A DNA stretch of 64,000 nt from ZC4RG17 sp036259475. GTDB taxonomy: Bacteria; Actinomycetota; Acidimicrobiia; Spongiisociales; ZC4RG35. Positions within the stretch are counted from its first letter, which is position 1. Each line of letters starts with the position of its first letter. Position numbers and translations under genes: made by a program. The DNA is taken from contig DATABS010000071.1 in the NCBI GenBank assembly GCA_036259475.1, positions 1-64,000 of the forward strand. The letters run 5' to 3'. The notes beneath the pieces were generated by a model, which ran no database searches, was not told where the DNA came from, and worked only from the letters and a program-made list of their open reading frames with translations. Shown piece by piece: positions 1 to 7,904 of this stretch.

Positions 1-119
1 CCCGCGGGCCCCCCCTCCTCTTTTGCGCGTCGTTCTGGAGGTACAGGTGGCGGAGCCCGGTTTCCGTCCGATTCCAGGCCCAGGCCGCGTCGGCTCGCCG
101 CCAGACTGTGGGCTAGAGG

Positions 120-152
120 CACCGGTATGCGGTGTCTAGAACCCTGGGTTCC
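120..152 (-). repeat. Interspersed intergenic repeat, copy 1
   Basis: On the minus strand this copy reads GGAACCCAGGGTTCTAG (136-152), whose centre is a perfect 6+6 palindrome around one base. It is followed by a small stem-loop with arms CACCG and CGGTG and a five-base loop (120-134). The same core and following hairpin recur at 29067-29179 and, diverged, at 54680. It lies downstream of the last gene of the catabolic operon. The rest of bases 1-216 shows no convincing gene. Function unknown. Confidence 0.7.
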
Positions 153-216
153 CGCCCTGTGGCGGATCCGGTGGTGACGGCTGCTCCGGGGGTGCGGAGC
201 GTGTGAGCGCCTGCGC

Positions 217-1257
217 CTACGACGATGCGGACTCGAGGCCGTCGAGGGCTGGGATGACCTTCTCGCCGTAGGCCTCCAGCGTCGCTTCCTTGTTGTCGTG
301 CATCAGGTAGATGCCGAACTGGTCGACGCCCATCTCCTTCAACTCGGTCAGCTTGGCGATGTGGTCCTCCGCCGTGCCGAGGACGCAAAAACGGTCGACG
401 ATGTCGTCGGGCACGAAGTCGGTCGAGGGATTGTCCGCCCTTCCGTGGTGGGCGTAGTCGTAACCCCTGCGCGCCTCGATGTAGTCGGTGAGAGCCTTGG
501 GTATCAGCCCGTCTTTGCCGTATCGGTCGACGAGGTCGGCCACGTGGTTCCCGACCATGCCGCCGAACCATCGCACCTGCTCGCGCTGGTGGGCGATGTC
601 ATCGCCCACATACGCCGGCGCCGCCACGCAGATGGAAATATCGTCGGGGTTCCGTCCCGCCTCTTCCGCCGCCTTGCGGACCGCCCCCATCGTCCACTCC
701 AGGACTTGGGGATCGGCCAACTGGAGGATGTAACCGTCGCAGTGCTCACCGACAGTCGCCAGCGCTTTGGGCCCATAGCCGGCACCCCACATCGGAAGGT
801 CCCAGCCTTCTCCTTCCGAAATCCACGGGATCCGGATCTCCTTGCCGTTTATCTCCACCGATTCGCCCGCGACGAGCGCCTTGATGGTCTTCATCGACTC
901 GACCATGGTGGCGAGCGTTGTCGGCTTCTGTCCGATGTAGCGCAAGGCGGAGTCGCCCCGTCCCATCCCGCAAATGGTGCGACCGTCGAACATCTCGTTG
1001 AGGGTGGCGAAGAGTGAGGCGATCACAGTCCAGTCGCGGGTGCCGGGATTGGTCACCATCGGACCGACGATCATCCGCTCGGTTGCCGCCAGCATCTGCG
1101 AGTAGATGACGAATGGCTCCTGCCACAGCACATGGGAGTCGAACGTCCAGGCGTAGGCGAATCCGTTCTCCTCCGCCATTCGGGCCAGTTCTACGACCCT
1201 GGAGGCGGGAGGATCCGTCTGGATCACCACCCCGAACTGCAGGCGGTCACTCGCCAT
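217..1257 (-). CDS. LLM-class F420/flavin-dependent oxidoreductase (Mer-like)
   Basis: A 346-residue single-domain TIM-barrel protein of the luciferase-like monooxygenase superfamily. It most resembles methylenetetrahydromethanopterin reductase-like, putatively F420-dependent enzymes (N-terminal FGVVIQTDPP, glycine-rich GMGRGDSALRYIG near residue 110, WGAGYGPKAL near 165). It does not resemble RutA. I take the start at 1257 (MASDRLQ), because the reading frame upstream lies inside the preceding dehydrogenase and looks non-coding. The start overlaps that gene's end by 11 bases, so the two are probably translationally coupled. It is the last gene of an operon encoding every later step of reductive pyrimidine breakdown but no classical dihydropyrimidine dehydrogenase. 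I therefore infer a ring-reducing or related redox role; the substrate is not shown by the sequence. Confidence 0.85.
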   Translation of the reverse strand: MASDRLQFGVVIQTDPPASRVVELARMAEENGFAYAWTFDSHVLWQEPFVIYSQMLAATERMIVGPMVTNPGTRDWTVIASLFATLNEMFDGRTICGMGRGDSALRYIGQKPTTLATMVESMKTIKALVAGESVEINGKEIRIPWISEGEGWDLPMWGAGYGPKALATVGEHCDGYILQLADPQVLEWTMGAVRKAAEEAGRNPDDISICVAAPAYVGDDIAHQREQVRWFGGMVGNHVADLVDRYGKDGLIPKALTDYIEARRGYDYAHHGRADNPSTDFVPDDIVDRFCVLGTAEDHIAKLTELKEMGVDQFGIYLMHDNKEATLEAYGEKVIPALDGLESASS

Positions 1258-2743
1258 GTTGAGGGAAGCCGAGGTCGACACCGCGGTGCATCGGGTCGGG
1301 CCAGCGAGTGATGACGACCTTGGGGCGCGTGTAGAAGTCGACGCCGCCCGGGCCGTAGATCGGCTGGGTTCCGAACAGGGAGTCCTTCCAGCCGCCAAAG
1401 CTGAAGAAGGCCAGGGGGACGGGAATCGGGACGTTGATCCCCACCATTCCCACCTCGATCTCGCTCTGGAACATCCGCGCCGCTCCCCCGTCGTTGGTGA
1501 ACACGGCCGTGCCGTTGCCGTAGGGCGAGGCGTTGATCATGTCGATCGCTTGCTGATACGAGTCGACCCGGACCGTCGACAGGACAGGACCGAAGATCTC
1601 ATTCTTGTAGATCTCCATGTCGGGGGTGACCCGGTCGAAAAGCGTCGGCCCCACGAAAAAGCCGTTCTCATACCCCTCGGGAACGAAACCTCGGCCGTCG
1701 GCGACCAGGTCGGCGCCCTCATCCACACCCCGATCGATGAAGCCGACGACCTTCTCCCGATGCTCCGGTGTTACCAGCGGACCCATCTCGGAGTCGGGAT
1801 CGTCTCCCGGTCCGGTACGCAGCTTGGCCAGCCGCTCCTGCACCTTGGGGATCAACTTGTCGGCTGCCTCCCCCACCGCCACGACGACCGAAATCGCCAT
1901 GCACCTCTCCCCCGCCGATCCGTAACCGGCTGAAACGGCGGCATCGGCGGCTAGTTCCATGTCGGCGTCGGGCAGCACGACCATGTGGTTCTTCGCTCCG
2001 CCCAGAGCCTGCACCCGCTTGCCGTGACGGGTTCCGGTCTCGTAGATGTAACGGGCGATGGGGGTCGATCCGACGAATGAGACGGCGGCGATGTCGGGGT
2101 GCTCCAGGATCCTGTCCACCGCCACCTTGTCGCCATGGACGACGTTGAAGACACCCGGAGGAAGCCCCGCCTCCTCGAGCCACTCGGCGGCGAGACGGGA
2201 AACGGATGGGTCCTTCTCCGACGGCTTGAGGATGAAGGTGTTCCCGGCGGCGATGGCGATCGGATACATCCACATCGGGACCATGGCGGGGAAGTTGAAC
2301 GGCGTGATCCCGGCGACGACCCCGACCGGCTGACGGATCGTGAACGTGTCCACGCCGGTCGAAACCTGCTCCGAAAACTCGCCCTTCGTCAGATGGGCGA
2401 TGTTGCAGGCGAATTCGACGACCTCGAGGCCGCGCTGCACTTCACCGAGGGCGTCGGGCAGCGTCTTGCCGTGCTCGGCGGTGAGCAACTCGGCCATCTG
2501 TTGACGGCGCTCCGCCACTATCTGCCGATAGGCGAACATGACGTTCTGACGCCGCGTGACCGGGACGTGGCGCCACTCCTCGAATGCCTTGCGAGCCGTC
2601 TCGACCGCAGCGTCGACGTCAGCCACCGTGGCGAACGCCACCTCGGCCGTCTGCTCGCCGGTGGCCGGGTTGTAGACCTTGCCGGTTCGCTCGGGGGCGG
2701 CGTCCCAAGCCTTGCCGCCGATCCAGTGATTGATGGTTCTCAT
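1247..2743 (-). CDS. mmsA: CoA-acylating (methyl)malonate-semialdehyde dehydrogenase
   Basis: A 498-residue aldehyde dehydrogenase superfamily protein of full length. The catalytic cysteine is about residue 281 (GERCMA) and the oxyanion asparagine about 150 (TPFNFP). The segment ALGGAKNHM lacks the general-base glutamate of hydrolytic aldehyde dehydrogenases, which is characteristic of the CoA-dependent methylmalonate-semialdehyde dehydrogenase family. This family converts malonate semialdehyde to acetyl-CoA and methylmalonate semialdehyde to propionyl-CoA, with NAD+ and release of CO2. The ATG at 2743 has an AGGAG sequence six bases upstream. In this operon it would finish uracil or thymine catabolism after the aminotransferase. 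Alternative roles in valine or inositol breakdown are less likely given the neighbours. Confidence 0.93.
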   Translation of the reverse strand: MRTINHWIGGKAWDAAPERTGKVYNPATGEQTAEVAFATVADVDAAVETARKAFEEWRHVPVTRRQNVMFAYRQIVAERRQQMAELLTAEHGKTLPDALGEVQRGLEVVEFACNIAHLTKGEFSEQVSTGVDTFTIRQPVGVVAGITPFNFPAMVPMWMYPIAIAAGNTFILKPSEKDPSVSRLAAEWLEEAGLPPGVFNVVHGDKVAVDRILEHPDIAAVSFVGSTPIARYIYETGTRHGKRVQALGGAKNHMVVLPDADMELAADAAVSAGYGSAGERCMAISVVVAVGEAADKLIPKVQERLAKLRTGPGDDPDSEMGPLVTPEHREKVVGFIDRGVDEGADLVADGRGFVPEGYENGFFVGPTLFDRVTPDMEIYKNEIFGPVLSTVRVDSYQQAIDMINASPYGNGTAVFTNDGGAARMFQSEIEVGMVGINVPIPVPLAFFSFGGWKDSLFGTQPIYGPGGVDFYTRPKVVITRWPDPMHRGVDLGFPQHGE

Positions 2744-2757
2744 GCTGCTCTCCTAAT

Positions 2758-2777
2758 TGTGGGGGTACTCCCCCACA
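2758..2777 (-). promoter_or_regulatory. Stem-loop in the mmsA leader
   Basis: A perfect 8-bp inverted repeat, TGTGGGGG and CCCCCACA, with a four-base loop. It ends three bases before the AGGAG Shine-Dalgarno sequence of mmsA. There is no T-run on either strand, so it does not look like an intrinsic terminator. It could stabilise the processed mRNA or modulate mmsA translation. The CCCCCAC/GTGGGGG core resembles the ends of the element at 5610-5777. Confidence 0.5.
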
Positions 2778-2846
2778 CCCCCACGGCTGCTTGTCGTGCG
2801 GTGTTCTCGTGGTCGGGGCCATCTTCCATCGGTGGTCCTGTGTCAG

Positions 2847-2888
2847 GTCTTCCGTCTTCCGACTTCCGTCTTCCGTCTTCCGTCTTCC
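2847..2888. repeat. Heptanucleotide tandem repeat
   Basis: Six uninterrupted 7-bp units: GTCTTCC twice, GACTTCC once, GTCTTCC three times, followed by a partial unit that runs into the hydA stop codon (TGA, 2894-2896). It lies in the hydA-mmsA gap of 150 bases. A 7-bp unit is not codon-sized, so it fits a non-coding slippage-prone sequence. In the rest of this gap, apart from the stem-loop above, I see nothing. Confidence 0.85.
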
Positions 2889-2893
2889 GACTG

Positions 2894-4309
2894 TCAAAGG
2901 ACATACTGGTTGAGGCCTCGCTTGAGATAGCGCCCGTGGCCTGCCTCGCCCTGGTATTCACCACCCTCGACGATCACCCTTCCCCGGCTGAGGACGGTGT
3001 CGACGCTCCCCGAGACTTCCCAATCCTCGTATGCCGAGTAGTCGACGCGCATGTGCTGGTTGTCGACCGAGATCACTTTCGACGCGTTGGGATCGAAGAC
3101 CACGATGTCGGCGTCGGATCCGATGGCAATGGTTCCCTTCTGCGGGTACAGGCCGAACATCTTCGCCGGGGCGGTGGCGCACAGCTCGACCCAGCGGTTG
3201 AGGCCGATCCGGCCCTCGGCCACGCCGGCCTGGAAGATGAGCTCCATCCGGGGCTCGACACCTGGCATCCCGTTGGGGATCTTGGAGAAGTCGCCTTCAC
3301 CTAGTCGCTTCTGGGCGAAGAGACCGTCGTGCTCATCCATGCAGAACGGGCAATGGTCGGTGGAAATCACCTGGAGATCGTTGGAGCGTAGGCCCCGCCA
3401 CAGTTCCTCCTGATGACCTGCGTCCCAGTCACGCAGGGGTGGTGAGCAGACGTACTTGGCGCCCTCGAATCCGTTGCCGAGGTCGTCGAGGCCCAGCAGC
3501 AGGTATTGGGGGCACGTTTCGGCGAACACGTTGAGGCCCTGATCGCGGGCGATCGTCACCTCTTCCAGCGCCTCGAGGGCCGAAAGGTGAACGATGTAGA
3601 GAGGTGTTTCTGCCAGTTCGGCGAGCTTTATGGCCCGATGGGTCGCCTCGCCCTCCAGGATCGATTTACGAACCAGCCCGTGGTTGATCGGGTCGGTTTC
3701 GCCTCTCTGGAGTGCCTGTTCCACCAGCACGTCGATCGCGATGCCGTTCTCGGCATGCATCATGATCGTGGAGCCGTTCTCCGACGCCTTCTGCATGGCC
3801 CGAAAGATCTGGCCGTCATCGGAGTAGAACACACCCGGATAGGCCATGAACATCTTGAAGCTGGTGACACCCTCGTCGAGTGCCGTCTCCATCTCCTTCA
3901 AAGTCTGATCGTTAACGTCACCCACGATCAGGTGGAAGCCATAGTCGATGGCGCAATTGCCGGCGGCTTTCTGTTGCCAGGCTTCGAACCCCTCCATCAA
4001 GCCCTGACCTTTGGTCTGGACCGCGAAGTCAACGACTGTCGTGGTGCCGCCCCAGGCGGCCGCCCGGGTTCCCGTTTCGAAGGTGTCGGAGGCGAATGTG
4101 CCTCCGAACGGCAACTCCATGTGGGTGTGGACGTCGAGTCCCCCGGGAATGACGTACTTGCCCGATGCGTCCACCGTGTCATCCGCCGCCCAGTCGTGGC
4201 TGCCCGGTGCGGCCAACGCCACCACCTTCTCGTCTTCGATCAGGACGTCGGCGGCCACCTGGTCGGTGGCGGTGACGACCGTTCCGTTTTCGATGATGGT
4301 GCGTGCCAT
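2894..4309 (-). CDS. hydA: Dihydropyrimidinase / D-hydantoinase
   Basis: A 471-residue amidohydrolase-superfamily enzyme that opens the ring of 5,6-dihydrouracil or dihydrothymine to give N-carbamoyl-beta-amino acids; many homologues also act on hydantoins. The binuclear metal site is intact: HTH at residues 61-63, the lysine to be carboxylated in SFKMF (about 152), histidines at about 185 (MMHAENG) and 241 (IVHLSA), and an aspartate at about 318 (STDHCPF). The length is typical. The ATG at 4309 follows AGGAGG in the six-base gap after the aminotransferase, indicating one transcript. The downstream beta-ureidopropionase, aminotransferase and mmsA functions in the same operon favour dihydropyrimidines over hydantoins as the physiological substrates; that is inference. 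Confidence 0.95.
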   Translation of the reverse strand: MARTIIENGTVVTATDQVAADVLIEDEKVVALAAPGSHDWAADDTVDASGKYVIPGGLDVHTHMELPFGGTFASDTFETGTRAAAWGGTTTVVDFAVQTKGQGLMEGFEAWQQKAAGNCAIDYGFHLIVGDVNDQTLKEMETALDEGVTSFKMFMAYPGVFYSDDGQIFRAMQKASENGSTIMMHAENGIAIDVLVEQALQRGETDPINHGLVRKSILEGEATHRAIKLAELAETPLYIVHLSALEALEEVTIARDQGLNVFAETCPQYLLLGLDDLGNGFEGAKYVCSPPLRDWDAGHQEELWRGLRSNDLQVISTDHCPFCMDEHDGLFAQKRLGEGDFSKIPNGMPGVEPRMELIFQAGVAEGRIGLNRWVELCATAPAKMFGLYPQKGTIAIGSDADIVVFDPNASKVISVDNQHMRVDYSAYEDWEVSGSVDTVLSRGRVIVEGGEYQGEAGHGRYLKRGLNQYVL

Positions 4310-4315
4310 TGGCTG

Positions 4316-5608
4316 TCAGCCTCCTGTCGCTTGCTTGAACGCCGAGTCGAGAATTCCGAGGCCCTCGGCAACCTCGTCGGCCGTGACGGTGAGCGGGGGG
4401 GCTATGCGGAGCGTGTTGCCGTACAAGCCGCCTTTGCCGATGAGGAGGCGCCCGACCTTGGCCGCCTCCATCACCCTGGCCGCCAGGGCAGGGTCGGGCT
4501 CACCGTCATTAGTTCCCAACTCTACGCCCACCATGAGCCCCTTGCCCCGGACGTCGATGATCTCCGAAGTCTCCCCCGCGATCGAGTCGAGGCCCTCCCG
4601 CAGCTGTCCGCCCATCTTGAACGCATTGGACTGCAGGTCGTGCTCCAGGAGGTAGTTCAAATTGGCGAGCGCTCCCGCCGTCGAGAGGGGGTTGCCTCCG
4701 AAGGTGGAGATGGAGTTGGCCGAGAGGCAGTCCATCACTTCGCCCCTTGCCACGACGCCGGCAATCGCCAGGCCGTTCCCCAGGCCCTTGGCGAAGGTGA
4801 GGATGTCGGGAGTCATTCCGTGGGACTGGTAGCCCCAGAAATGCTCGCCGGTCCTGCCCCACCCCGTCTGCACCTCGTCGCTGATGAAGAGGATGTCGTG
4901 GCGGTCGAGGACCTCCTTCATGGACCCGAAGAAGCCATCGGGAGGGGTGGCGAAGCCTCCGACGCCCTGGATAGGCTCGGCGATCATCGCGGCGACGTCC
5001 CCGGCGGTCGCCACATCCATGAGATTCTCCAGGTCGGCAACGCAGGCGGCGGTGAACTCGTCGTCGGGCAGATGTCCGAACGGCGAACGCAGCTTGTAAC
5101 CGGAATGGACGTACGTGACGTCGAATGGAGAGAGGGATGTCGCCGACCAAGACCGTTGGCCGGTGATGGCTACGGTCGAATGCGATTTTCCGTGATAGCT
5201 GCCCCGCAGGGCGAGGATCTGATTGGAGCGCCGATACTGGGTGGCGAGCATCAGGGCGGCGTCGTTGGCTTCGGTACCGGAATTGGTGAAGAACACTTTG
5301 GCATCGGCGATGCCCGAAAGCTCGGCGATCTTCTCGGCCAGCTCTATCTGGGGCTCGATCAGGTACAACGTCGAGGTGTGAACCATCTTTTCGGCCTGGG
5401 CCCGGACCGCCGCCACGATCTCGGGCACGTTGTAGCCCGTCATGGTGGTGAGGATCCCTCCGAAGAAGTCGAGGTAGGTGACGCCTTCAGCGTCGGTGAC
5501 GCGCCGTCCTTCCCCATCCACCAGTGAGATCGGATCCTCGTAGTACAGAGCCAGCCACGACGGCATCACCTGCCGATGTCGGGAGAGAAGCTCCGAATGA
5601 ACGTTCAT
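4316..5608 (-). CDS. Class III aminotransferase, probable beta-alanine aminotransferase
   Basis: A 430-residue fold-type I PLP enzyme of the AGXT2/GABA-transaminase group. The PLP lysine is about residue 274 (TFAKGLGNG) and the cofactor-contacting aspartate about 244 (ISDEVQTGWGRTG), with SGTEAND near 110. In this operon it would convert beta-alanine (or beta-aminoisobutyrate) to malonate (or methylmalonate) semialdehyde. I choose the ATG at 5608. A GTG at 5620 is in frame but lacks a ribosome-binding site, whereas the ATG has GGGGGAC just upstream. That purine stretch is the terminal repeat of the MITE-like element, so the element seems to supply the ribosome-binding site. The exact amino donor is not shown by the sequence. 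Confidence 0.88.
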   Translation of the reverse strand: MNVHSELLSRHRQVMPSWLALYYEDPISLVDGEGRRVTDAEGVTYLDFFGGILTTMTGYNVPEIVAAVRAQAEKMVHTSTLYLIEPQIELAEKIAELSGIADAKVFFTNSGTEANDAALMLATQYRRSNQILALRGSYHGKSHSTVAITGQRSWSATSLSPFDVTYVHSGYKLRSPFGHLPDDEFTAACVADLENLMDVATAGDVAAMIAEPIQGVGGFATPPDGFFGSMKEVLDRHDILFISDEVQTGWGRTGEHFWGYQSHGMTPDILTFAKGLGNGLAIAGVVARGEVMDCLSANSISTFGGNPLSTAGALANLNYLLEHDLQSNAFKMGGQLREGLDSIAGETSEIIDVRGKGLMVGVELGTNDGEPDPALAARVMEAAKVGRLLIGKGGLYGNTLRIAPPLTVTADEVAEGLGILDSAFKQATGG

Positions 5609-5609
5609 C

Positions 5610-5777
5610 TTGTCCCCCACGAAGTGGGGGAAGGTTCCTGCGAGTGTTGCGCTAGCAACGCTCGGAGGTAGGGGGGAAACCTTGGCGAACCCGAGGACGA
5701 GGTGAAAGACGGGTTCGGCTCCCCCCTACCCCACTTCGTGGGGGCCCCTTCCCCCACTCCTACGTCGTGGGGGACAA
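5610..5777. mobile_element. MITE-like element with terminal inverted repeats
   Basis: A 168-bp non-coding element. Its two ends are inverted copies: both begin TTGTCCCCCACGA inward and continue AGTGGGGGAAG, with a six-base gap in one copy. Inside are a 10-bp hairpin (5641-5664, loop GCTA, one wobble), a 10-bp outer stem (GGTAGGGGGG 5667-5676 with CCCCCCTACC 5721-5730) enclosing a 7-bp inner stem (5686-5692 with 5711-5717), and a further CCCCAC/GTGGGG hairpin (5729-5743). No transposase and no clear target duplication are visible. It fills nearly the whole gap between the beta-ureidopropionase and the aminotransferase. It could instead be a structured RNA. Confidence 0.5.
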
Positions 5778-5786
5778 AAATGCCAT

Positions 5787-6629
5787 TCACGGGGCCACCA
5801 AGGGCTGGTAGGCATCCGGGCGGCGATCGCGATAGAACGCCCATGTCTTGCGCACTTCATCGATCATGTCGAGGTCGAGGTCCCGAACCACGAGTTCCTC
5901 GTCGGTATCCGACGCCGACTCTCCGACGACCTGGCCGCGGGGATCAACGAAGTAGGAGGATCCGTAGAAGTCGTTGTCGCCGTAGGGCTCCTTGCCGATC
6001 CGATTGATCGCCCCGATGAAGTACTCGTTGGCAACCGCCGAAGCCGGCTGTTCGAGGTTCCACAGGTACATCGACAAGCCTCGGCTGGTAGCCGAGGGGT
6101 TGAACACGATCTTCGCTCCGGCCAGGCCGAGCGCTCGCCAGCCTTCAGGGAAGTGGCGGTCGTAGCAGATGTACACGCCGATCCTGCCGACCTTGGTGTC
6201 GAAGATGGGGTAGCCGAGATTGCCGGGCCGGAAGTAGAACTTCTCCCAGAATCCGCTCACGTGGGGAATGTGGGTCTTGCGGTACTTGCCGAGGTACTGG
6301 CCGTCGGCATCGATGACGGCGGCAGTGTTGTAGTAGAACCCCTCGTCGGCCTTCTCGAACATCGGGACGACCAGCACCATCTCGGTGTCCTTCGCCAGTT
6401 GGATCATCCTCTGCATCGTCGGCCCGTCGGGGATCGGTTCAGCCGAGTCGAAATGCTCGTTCTCCTGCACCTGGCAGAAGTAGGGCGTGTTGAAGATTTC
6501 CTGGAAGCACATGACCCGGGCCCCGTCGGCGGCGGCCTGCTCGGCGTATTTGATGTGCTTGTCGACCATCGACTCGGAGTCGCCGGTCCATTCGGTCTGG
6601 AGAATGGCCGCTCTCACGATGTTGGACAT
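5787..6629 (-). CDS. Beta-ureidopropionase (nitrilase superfamily N-carbamoyl amidohydrolase)
   Basis: A 280-residue carbon-nitrogen hydrolase. The catalytic triad is clear: glutamate about 44 (CFQEIF), lysine about 118 (YRKTHIP) and cysteine about 155 (YICYDRHFPEG). This family cleaves N-carbamoyl-beta-alanine to beta-alanine, CO2 and ammonia. The start is MSNIVRAAIL at 6629, preceded by GGAGAGGAG; the longer in-frame extension to 6737 reads like non-coding sequence. It lies between the substrate-binding lipoprotein and the aminotransferase, as expected for the step after dihydropyrimidinase. N-carbamoylputrescine amidohydrolase is a close relative, but no polyamine genes are nearby. Confidence 0.9.
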   Translation of the reverse strand: MSNIVRAAILQTEWTGDSESMVDKHIKYAEQAAADGARVMCFQEIFNTPYFCQVQENEHFDSAEPIPDGPTMQRMIQLAKDTEMVLVVPMFEKADEGFYYNTAAVIDADGQYLGKYRKTHIPHVSGFWEKFYFRPGNLGYPIFDTKVGRIGVYICYDRHFPEGWRALGLAGAKIVFNPSATSRGLSMYLWNLEQPASAVANEYFIGAINRIGKEPYGDNDFYGSSYFVDPRGQVVGESASDTDEELVVRDLDLDMIDEVRKTWAFYRDRRPDAYQPLVAP

Positions 6630-6690
6630 GTCGTCTCTCCTCTCCTGTGGGCGGGGGACGGAGTTCCGTCCCCCGCCTTGGTCACAAGTT

Positions 6691-7860
6691 CTACTCCCCT
6701 CCTGGGTTGAGCTGAACTTCGATCCGCTCCCAGTCATTGCCGTGGACGTCCAGACCCTTCTCTTCGAGGGCGGCGACGGCGGACTCGGCGAGGTCGGACC
6801 GGTATACGTCTTCGCCGATCTCCACGCCTTGGAGATCAGGGATCTGTGTTGTGGCGATCTCCACGGTCTGGTTCCACAGCTCTTCGTTCATGACACCGAT
6901 TCCGTTGCTGGCGGGCCAGATGAGCGCATTGATCTCGTTCATCATCCACGTCTGGTGGCTGAGGCCCAGGGTAGAGCCGGCGTCGAGCACAGACTGAACG
7001 CAGGAGTCGGGGTTGTCACGGCAATAGATCCACCCCTCGAAGCTCGCCTCCAGGAACCGCTCCGCAATGTCCTCGTTGTCGGCGATCCACTCGGCGTTGA
7101 CCCACAGTGCGTCCTGCAGCATGGCCGTGCCCACCTCATTGAAGTCGATGACGCTGAGGTCCTCCGGTTGGTACAGCTCGCCCGTGTCGGGGTTCTCTGC
7201 CTCGAGGACCTGGGCGTACTCGTTGTAGGTCATGGCCTCGGCCGAGTCGATCTCCCGATTGAGCAATGCCGCCATCGTGAAGTCCTGTGCCACCAGTTCG
7301 ACGTTCTGAACATCGAACTTCTCGATCGCCGCCAGCAGCTCGTATTCGTTGCCGAATCCCCAGTTGCCGACGACCTTGCCTTCCCAGTCCTCGGGAGCTG
7401 TGATCCCGGAATCGGCCCAGCTCACCATGAGGGTGCCCGATCGCTCGAACATCTGGGCGACGTTGATGATGTCGGCGCCGGCCTGGCGGGATACCAATGC
7501 CTTCGGCACCCAGGCGATTCCGAACTCGGCGCCTCCCGAGGCGAGGACCTGCTGAGGGACGATATCGACGCCGCCCTCGAGGATCTCCACGTTGAGGCAC
7601 CGGTCGTCGTAGTAACCCCGGTCGATGGCGGCGTAGTAGCCGGCGAACTGAGCCTGGGCGAACCACTGCAATTGGAGGCGAACGTCGTCGGGTGTCTCAC
7701 ACGCCTCGGCCGATCCGGTGTCGGTCGCGGCTGTGTCGGTGACGGTGTCATCGGTCGTCGTGTCTTCCGTGCCGGCTACGTCGGCGTCATCGCCGCAGGC
7801 GGCGAGGGCCAACGCCAAAATCGCCACCAGGGCGATCAGTCGGCGGTACATGGATGTCAT
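6691..7860 (-). CDS. ABC transporter substrate-binding lipoprotein (NMT1/THI5-like)
   Basis: A 389-residue exported solute-binding protein. It has a lipoprotein signal (positively charged start, about 12 hydrophobic residues, lipobox LAAC with cysteine about residue 22), then a Thr/Asp-rich linker and a mature domain beginning LQLQWFAQAQFAGYY. That last motif is typical of the ThiY/RibY-like NMT1 group, which binds pyrimidine- or flavin-type ligands. Two ATG codons lie together at 7863 and 7860; I use 7860 because AGGAGG is then five bases away. It should capture the substrate outside the membrane and deliver it to the two permeases encoded just upstream. A pyrimidine or hydantoin ligand is inferred from the operon. 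Confidence 0.9.
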   Translation of the reverse strand: MTSMYRRLIALVAILALALAACGDDADVAGTEDTTTDDTVTDTAATDTGSAEACETPDDVRLQLQWFAQAQFAGYYAAIDRGYYDDRCLNVEILEGGVDIVPQQVLASGGAEFGIAWVPKALVSRQAGADIINVAQMFERSGTLMVSWADSGITAPEDWEGKVVGNWGFGNEYELLAAIEKFDVQNVELVAQDFTMAALLNREIDSAEAMTYNEYAQVLEAENPDTGELYQPEDLSVIDFNEVGTAMLQDALWVNAEWIADNEDIAERFLEASFEGWIYCRDNPDSCVQSVLDAGSTLGLSHQTWMMNEINALIWPASNGIGVMNEELWNQTVEIATTQIPDLQGVEIGEDVYRSDLAESAVAALEEKGLDVHGNDWERIEVQLNPGGE

Positions 7861-7904
7861 CATTTCCTCCTGGGTTGTCGTTTTCCTCGGTAGTCCGTGT
7901 CGCG

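Noticed and set aside
217..1257. RutA-type pyrimidine monooxygenase
   Set aside because: Same superfamily and suggestive context, but the sequence is Mer-like, and RutB/RutF-type partners are absent while the reductive-pathway enzymes are all present.
2847..2888. Possible CRISPR or regulatory iteron set
   Set aside because: Units are seven bases with no spacers and no replication or plasmid gene nearby; it is a simple tandem repeat.
3506..5527. Long plus-strand reading frame of 673 codons
   Set aside because: Antisense to hydA and the aminotransferase, both with intact catalytic motifs. High GC makes long antisense frames common; the translated product is low-complexity and shows no domain.
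5610..5777. Intrinsic transcription terminator inside the catabolic operon
   Set aside because: Hairpins are strong but none is followed by a T-run in the direction of transcription, and the next gene continues the same pathway.
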